A DNA stretch of 8,123 nt from NCBI GenBank assembly GCA_006226895.1, contig SBFN01000177.1:1-8123 (forward strand), given 5' to 3'. Positions 4,358-8,123 of this stretch are shown here, in pieces. How positions within the stretch are numbered: the first letter of the stretch is position 1; every line of letters begins with the position of its first letter. Below the pieces are notes generated by a model. It was not told the DNA's origin. It was given only the letters and a program-made list of their open reading frames with translations, and did no database searches. Origin of the DNA: Deltaproteobacteria bacterium (lineage in GTDB: Bacteria; Desulfobacterota; Desulfuromonadia; Desulfuromonadales; BM103). Position numbers and translations under genes: made by a program.

Positions 4358-6862
4358 ATGGACGTTAAGACATTACAACACAAATTCGACGCAAGCCTGA
4401 CCAACCTACCCTCCCTCGGCATGGACGTGCACAGCATGGTGGAGGATTTTCGTCGCTACTATACCCACACCCTCGGCCGCGACCGCCACTCGCGGTCGTC
4501 CCACTACGCCTACCAGGCCCTGGTGTTGAGCCTGCGAGACCGACTGATGGAGCGCTGGAAGAACACTCGCTACGCCTACGAAGCCGCCGATGCCAGCCAC
4601 GCCTACTATCTTTCGTTGGAATTCCTGATGGGACGCACCCTGGGTAACGCAGCCCTGAACATCGGGCTTGATGAAACGGCAGAGCTAGCCATGCGCTGTC
4701 TGGGATTGGAGCTGGAGGAGCTGGCCGAGAACGAGCACGATGCCGGACTTGGCAACGGTGGTCTGGGCCGTCTTGCAGCCTGCTTCCTCGACAGCTGCGC
4801 CACTCTGCAGCTGCCGGTCACCGGCTACGGTATGCGCTACGAGTACGGTATGTTCCGCCAGCTGATAAACAGTGGTGAGCAGGTAGAAGAACCCGACCAC
4901 TGGTTGCGCGAGGGCAACCCCTGGGAGTTGGAACGACCCGAGTATACCCAGCGCGTGCGCTTTGAAGGGCGCACGGAGTGGGTACGTACCAACGGCAGCA
5001 GTCAGCCACGTTGGGTGGAGACCCACGATGTGCTGGCGGTTCCCTACGACGTGCCGATCCCGGGCTACCACAACGGCACCGTTAACACCTTGAGGCTCTG
5101 GAAAGCCTGTTCAACCGACGAATTCGACCTCGGTGAGTTCAACGCCGGCCTCTATCCCGAATCGGTGGCGGCCAAAAATTCGGCCGAGCTGATCACCCTG
5201 GTTCTCTACCCCAATGACGCCAGTGAGAGTGGCAAAGAGCTGCGCCTGCGCCAGCAATATTTCCTCGCCTCGGCCAGCCTGCAGGACATCCTCGCCCGCT
5301 GGGTCGGCACTCACGGTGAGGATTTTACCGACTTTGCGGAAAAGAACCGCTTCCAGCTCAACGACACCCATCCGAGTTGTGCTGTGCCCGAGCTGATGCG
5401 CCTGCTCATGGATGAGCATGGACTGGTGTGGGAGGATGCCTGGAAGATCACCAGTGCCACCATGGCCTACACCAACCACACCTTGTTGCCCGAAGCCCTT
5501 GAGCGTTGGCCTGTGGCCACTTTCGCCCGGCTGCTGCCGCGTTTACTTGACATCATCTTTGAAATCAACGCTGACTTCCTGGCTGAAGTTGCCAGGCGCT
5601 GGCCTGGTGATGCCGAAAGGCAACGCCGCATGTCGATAATAGAGGAAGGTGAAGATCCACAGGTGCGCATGGCCTTCCTCGCCATCGTTGGCAGCTTCTC
5701 CGTTAACGGTGTCGCAGCCCTCCACTCACAGCTGCTTATTGAAGGCCTGTTTAACGACTTTTATGCGCTGTGGCCGGAGAAGTTTAACAACAAGACCAAC
5801 GGCGTCACCCCACGCCGCTGGCTCACCCTATGCAATCCGGACCTCTCCCAGCTGATCACAGATACGATAGGTGATGACTGGACCTCAGACCTCTCCCGGC
5901 TGACCAGCCTTGCACAGTTCACTGGCGAAGAGGATTTCTGTAGACGTTGGCGGGATGTGAAACAACAGAACAAGCGTCGACTGGCGCAGATGGTCGAGAC
6001 AGAATGCGGTGTCACCTTCAACCTTGAGGCGATTTTTGATGTACAGGTCAAGCGTATCCATGAGTACAAGCGACAATTACTCAACGTCCTGCACGTCATT
6101 CACCTCTACGATCGTCTTAAGCGGGGAGACGACAGCGACTGGACGCCCCGCTGCGTTCTCATAGGTGGCAAAGCTGCACCCGGCTATTACATGGCAAAGC
6201 GCATTATCAAGCTGATCAATAACGTCGCTGCCGTAATCAACAACGATGCGGTCACCAGCGACCGTCTGCGACTCGCTTTTCTGCCCAACTACCGGGTGAC
6301 AACCATGGAGATCATCACCCCCGGAGCTGACCTCTCGGAGCAGGTTTCCACAGCCGGCAAAGAGGCCTCCGGAACCGGCAACATGAAGTTCATGATGAAC
6401 GGCGCCTTGACCATCGGCACCCTCGACGGCGCCAATATCGAGATTCGTGAGGAGGTCGGAGCAGAGAACTTCTTCCTCTTCGGTCTCTCAGCTGAAGAGG
6501 TGGAAGAGTTACGCGGTCATTTCGACCCCGCGGCAATCATCGCAGCCGACGAAGATCTGCACCGGGTGGTACAACTGATCGAGAGCGGTCACTTTAACCA
6601 ATTCGAGCCTGGCATCTTCGACCCGATTCTGCATGCAATCACCAGCCCCGACGACCCGTGGATGACAGCAGTCGACTTCCGCAGCTACGTCGATGCCCAA
6701 CAACAGGTTGCAAAGGCCTATAAAGATAAGGAACAATGGGTCCGCATGAGTATTCTCAACACCGCCGCCAGCGGCCGTTTTTCCTCGGACCGCACGATTG
6801 CCGAGTACAATCGGGATATCTGGAAGCTGGAATCGCTGCCGCCGGCAACAGAAGAGCAATGA
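4358..6862 (+). CDS. glgP: Glycogen/maltodextrin (alpha-glucan) phosphorylase
   Basis: This 834-residue GT35 enzyme releases glucose-1-phosphate from the non-reducing ends of alpha-1,4-glucans using PLP, in the cytoplasm. All key segments are present. They include HAYYLSLEFLMGRTL (81-95), the glycine loop LGNGGLGRLAACFLDS (131-146), QLNDTHPS (333-340), TNHTLLPEALERWP (372-385, with the catalytic-site His374), KTNGVTPRRWL (479-489), and VKRIHEYKRQLLN (564-576, with the phosphate-contacting Arg566 and Lys571). EASGTGNMKFMMNGALTIG (669-687) follows, with Lys677 the PLP Schiff-base lysine. Length fits the bacterial family (about 800-850). I cannot tell glycogen from maltodextrin preference by eye. 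The start is ATG 4358 with AAGGG (4346-4350) at a 7-base spacing. It is not tightly linked to other glycogen genes here, and a strong terminator follows 10 bases after the stop. Confidence 0.96.
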   Translation: MDVKTLQHKFDASLTNLPSLGMDVHSMVEDFRRYYTHTLGRDRHSRSSHYAYQALVLSLRDRLMERWKNTRYAYEAADASHAYYLSLEFLMGRTLGNAALNIGLDETAELAMRCLGLELEELAENEHDAGLGNGGLGRLAACFLDSCATLQLPVTGYGMRYEYGMFRQLINSGEQVEEPDHWLREGNPWELERPEYTQRVRFEGRTEWVRTNGSSQPRWVETHDVLAVPYDVPIPGYHNGTVNTLRLWKACSTDEFDLGEFNAGLYPESVAAKNSAELITLVLYPNDASESGKELRLRQQYFLASASLQDILARWVGTHGEDFTDFAEKNRFQLNDTHPSCAVPELMRLLMDEHGLVWEDAWKITSATMAYTNHTLLPEALERWPVATFARLLPRLLDIIFEINADFLAEVARRWPGDAERQRRMSIIEEGEDPQVRMAFLAIVGSFSVNGVAALHSQLLIEGLFNDFYALWPEKFNNKTNGVTPRRWLTLCNPDLSQLITDTIGDDWTSDLSRLTSLAQFTGEEDFCRRWRDVKQQNKRRLAQMVETECGVTFNLEAIFDVQVKRIHEYKRQLLNVLHVIHLYDRLKRGDDSDWTPRCVLIGGKAAPGYYMAKRIIKLINNVAAVINNDAVTSDRLRLAFLPNYRVTTMEIITPGADLSEQVSTAGKEASGTGNMKFMMNGALTIGTLDGANIEIREEVGAENFFLFGLSAEEVEELRGHFDPAAIIAADEDLHRVVQLIESGHFNQFEPGIFDPILHAITSPDDPWMTAVDFRSYVDAQQQVAKAYKDKEQWVRMSILNTAASGRFSSDRTIAEYNRDIWKLESLPPATEEQ

Positions 6863-6872
6863 AACAAACAAC

Positions 6873-6897
6873 GGGGACACACAAATTGTGTGTCCCC
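6873..6897. terminator. Strong, probably bidirectional terminator between convergent genes
   Basis: GGGGACACAC (6873-6882) and GTGTGTCCCC (6888-6897) form a perfect 10-bp stem around AAATT. The symmetry extends two further pairs into the loop. ATTTTCC follows on the plus strand, a short T-run. The stem lies between the stop of the phosphorylase gene (6862) and the end of the reverse dioxygenase-like gene (6909), so it can serve both. On the reverse strand the tail is less T-rich. The GGGGACAC/GTGTCCCC core also resembles REP-type palindromes dispersed in some proteobacteria. Confidence 0.75.
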
Positions 6898-6908
6898 ATT
6901 TTCCTACA

Positions 6909-7403
6909 CTAATCGAGCACAGCCAGGGGAATCAGGATCAAATCGAATTGACCTTCTCCTGCATCTTTAACAGGATAATGCTGAGTCACCATCGGCTTGA
7001 AGCCTTCAGCCGTTACCCTGATATGAATATGCGGGCGGCGACTGCCAAACTCAGTTGGAGCATGGCTGGTAAAATAGTAAGTACCGTTCTTGGCGCTAAA
7101 GAGAGTGGCCCACCATTCATCTCCGTATCGACCTTCCGGTCCGGTCATCCAGAGTTCTACTGTGGCCGCTGGTATCGGACTGCAATCCTCTGCCGATTTA
7201 ACCGTCCCAAATAACAGGTAGCCCGTACCGACGCTGTGACGATATGGCGCTCCAGGCTTATAGAAGGGGCCCATTTCATCTTCTACGGTCGGTGCGCATG
7301 CATAGGGTTGCCCTGCAGCAGACAAAGGTGCTAACCAAAGAGTGGCAGCTGAAATGAGGAGGAGGATGGGGATTCTTATGAAGCTTTTTTCAAAGGAGAT
7401 CAT
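6909..7403 (-). CDS. Exported intradiol ring-cleavage dioxygenase-like protein
   Basis: From ATG 7403 this is a 164-residue protein with a signal peptide (residues 1-31, core IPILLLISAATLWLAPLSAA). An intradiol-dioxygenase beta-sandwich follows. Landmarks are EMGPFYKPGAPYR (43-55), PEGRY (89-93, the Tyr corresponding to the first iron-ligand tyrosine) and RRPHIHIRV (122-130, ligand histidines 125 and 127). The second tyrosine, found in GPY/GYG before the RPxHxH motif of protocatechuate and catechol dioxygenases, appears replaced in APTEFGS (Phe119). Iron chemistry may therefore differ or be lost. The protein is short against catalytic enzymes (about 200-300) and probably periplasmic. An upstream ATG (7436) would lengthen the N-terminus by 11 residues and overlap the dehydratase gene by 47 bp. 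I prefer 7403 (14-bp overlap), which gives a standard signal peptide, though neither start has a strong ribosome binding site. Substrate unknown. Confidence 0.8.
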   Translation of the reverse strand: MISFEKSFIRIPILLLISAATLWLAPLSAAGQPYACAPTVEDEMGPFYKPGAPYRHSVGTGYLLFGTVKSAEDCSPIPAATVELWMTGPEGRYGDEWWATLFSAKNGTYYFTSHAPTEFGSRRPHIHIRVTAEGFKPMVTQHYPVKDAGEGQFDLILIPLAVLD

Positions 7404-7725
7404 CGGTTTTTGCCGCCATGATAAAGTCATTGGCATGTAACCCGGCTATCTTGTGCGTCCACCAGGTCACGGTCACCTTGCCCCACTCAGTCAAGATGGT
7501 CGGATGGTGATTTTCTTCTTCAGCGATGGCTCCGACCTGGGTGGTAAACCTTAAAGCCTGTGCGAAGTTTTTAAAACTATAGCTTTTTTGTAAATGATTA
7601 ACACCAGCAACATCAAGGATTTGCCAACCAGCGAGTTGGGATAGATATTGGGCAATCTCTTCCCGGGTTGCCAATGGGGCACCTGCTCTGCAGATTTCAC
7701 AGTGTTTAACAGATAAAGAGACCAT
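7390..7725 (-). CDS. phhB: Pterin-4a-carbinolamine dehydratase
   Basis: This 111-residue protein belongs to the PCD/DCoH family, which dehydrates 4a-hydroxytetrahydropterin formed by aromatic amino acid hydroxylases. The signature EEENHHPTILTEWGKVTVTWWTHKIAGLHANDF (69-101) holds the catalytic histidines 73, 74 and 91. Asp100 matches Asp88 of the mammalian enzyme, Glu69 matches Glu57, and Asn72 stands at the Asp60 position. The N-terminus has CEIC (9-12), a cysteine pair also common in bacterial members. ATG 7725 is preferred over GTG 7728 because GGGAG (7735-7731) is 5 bases from the ATG. It begins 2 bases after the stop of the YvlD-like gene (TAG 7730-7728), and its end overlaps the dioxygenase-like gene, implying one transcript. 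No phenylalanine hydroxylase gene is in the window, so the physiological partner is unknown. Confidence 0.94.
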   Translation of the reverse strand: MVSLSVKHCEICRAGAPLATREEIAQYLSQLAGWQILDVAGVNHLQKSYSFKNFAQALRFTTQVGAIAEEENHHPTILTEWGKVTVTWWTHKIAGLHANDFIMAAKTDDLL

Positions 7726-7727
7726 CA

Positions 7728-8123
7728 CTACTCCCAGTGATCGCCACGGCGCCGTTGCAGCTCGATATCGAGTGATTCTACCCGACCCCGATCGCTGACA
7801 AACGAACTGAGCAATAAACTGACCAGGCTGATGATCAGCGAACCGAACAGGGCTGAACCGAAGCCGTCTACCACAAGTCCGCCAATAACGCCCGACGTCA
7901 TCATCAGCAACAGAGCGTTAATCACAAAAGTGAAGAGACCTAGGGATAAAACATTAATCGGCAGGGTCAAGATGAACAGAATCGGTCGGAAAAAAGCATT
8001 CAGAATGCCCAGCACCAGAGCAGCAAAAAGCGCTGAAGCGAAACCGCTGACATGGATCCCGGAGAACAGGTAGGCAGCCGTCATAATAGCAAAGGTGAGA
8101 ATAAGCCATCTAAGCAAAAGACC
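7728..8123 (-). CDS. YvlD/phage-holin-IV-like four-helix membrane protein (5' end outside window)
   Basis: The visible 131 residues contain four hydrophobic helices, near residues 5-20, 25-55, 57-80 and 88-110. The signature NAFFRPILFILTLPINVLSLG is typical of the PF04020 family (YvlD, formerly 'phage holin family 4'). A charged tail, SDRGRVESLDIELQRRRGDHWE, follows. The function is poorly known; it is an inner-membrane protein, and the holin name is historical, with no phage genes nearby. The frame stays open to the window edge (GLLLRWLIL). TTG 8117 is a formal start, but family members usually begin with a few more residues such as MKGLLLRW, so the true ATG probably lies just beyond the window. 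It is the first visible gene of the reverse cluster. Confidence 0.88.
   Translation of the reverse strand, partial: GLLLRWLILTFAIMTAAYLFSGIHVSGFASALFAALVLGILNAFFRPILFILTLPINVLSLGLFTFVINALLLMMTSGVIGGLVVDGFGSALFGSLIISLVSLLLSSFVSDRGRVESLDIELQRRRGDHWE

Noticed and set aside
7728..8123. Prophage signal from the 'holin' family name
   Set aside because: The YvlD/PF04020 family is a common chromosomal membrane protein, and no other phage gene, attachment site or lysis gene is present.

Overview
The window looks like a chromosomal segment of a Gram-negative bacterium. My best guess is a deltaproteobacterium of the Desulfuromonas/Geobacter type. This is inferred from the overlapping nfeD-slipin pair, a Crp-family protein with a divergent cassette and no DNA-binding domain, the glycogen phosphorylase sequence style, and mixed but G/C-leaning third codon positions. 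I could run no database search, so the taxonomy is only an impression.

Layout. (1) Positions 1-607 hold the end of a possible forward gene (1-141) that competes with a codon-aligned antisense ORF, then a stretch with no convincing gene. That stretch ends in a promoter-like region carrying a 6-4-6 palindrome. (2) 614-1336 holds a small module: a cyclic-nucleotide-binding-fold protein without a DNA-binding domain, then a 56-residue zinc-ribbon protein. Between them are a perfect 8-bp hairpin and a 14-codon leader ORF that overlaps the zinc-ribbon start by ATGA. (3) About 1416-1823 is a roughly 400-bp non-coding element with two inverted, imperfect ~70-bp arms. The arms fold into matching pairs of hairpins whose stems have changed in a compensatory way. 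(4) 2005-4123 is an nfeD-slipin operon with a 14-bp overlap. It is read from a near-consensus sigma70-type promoter placed so that transcription should begin at or next to the ATG, which suggests a leaderless mRNA. (5) 4124-4357 contains a hairpin and a possible 30-residue ORF with a strong ribosome binding site. (6) 4358-6862 is an 834-residue glycogen/maltodextrin phosphorylase. A strong palindrome at 6873-6897 probably ends transcription from both sides. (7) 6909 to the window end is a reverse-strand cluster in the order YvlD-like four-helix membrane protein, pterin-4a-carbinolamine dehydratase, and an exported intradiol-dioxygenase-like protein, with overlapping or nearly abutting genes.

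How the genes work together. NfeD (membrane serine protease plus OB-fold domain) and the slipin (SPFH scaffold) form a known membrane-quality-control pair. The phosphorylase is stand-alone carbohydrate storage metabolism. The reverse cluster looks co-transcribed, but its members have no obvious shared pathway apart from a loose link to aromatic compounds. I see no defence system, CRISPR array, tRNA or rRNA. The less ordinary items are the inverted-arm element, the apparent leaderless nfeD start, the leader-ORF/hairpin arrangement before the zinc-ribbon gene, and the dioxygenase-like protein that seems to lack one tyrosine iron ligand.
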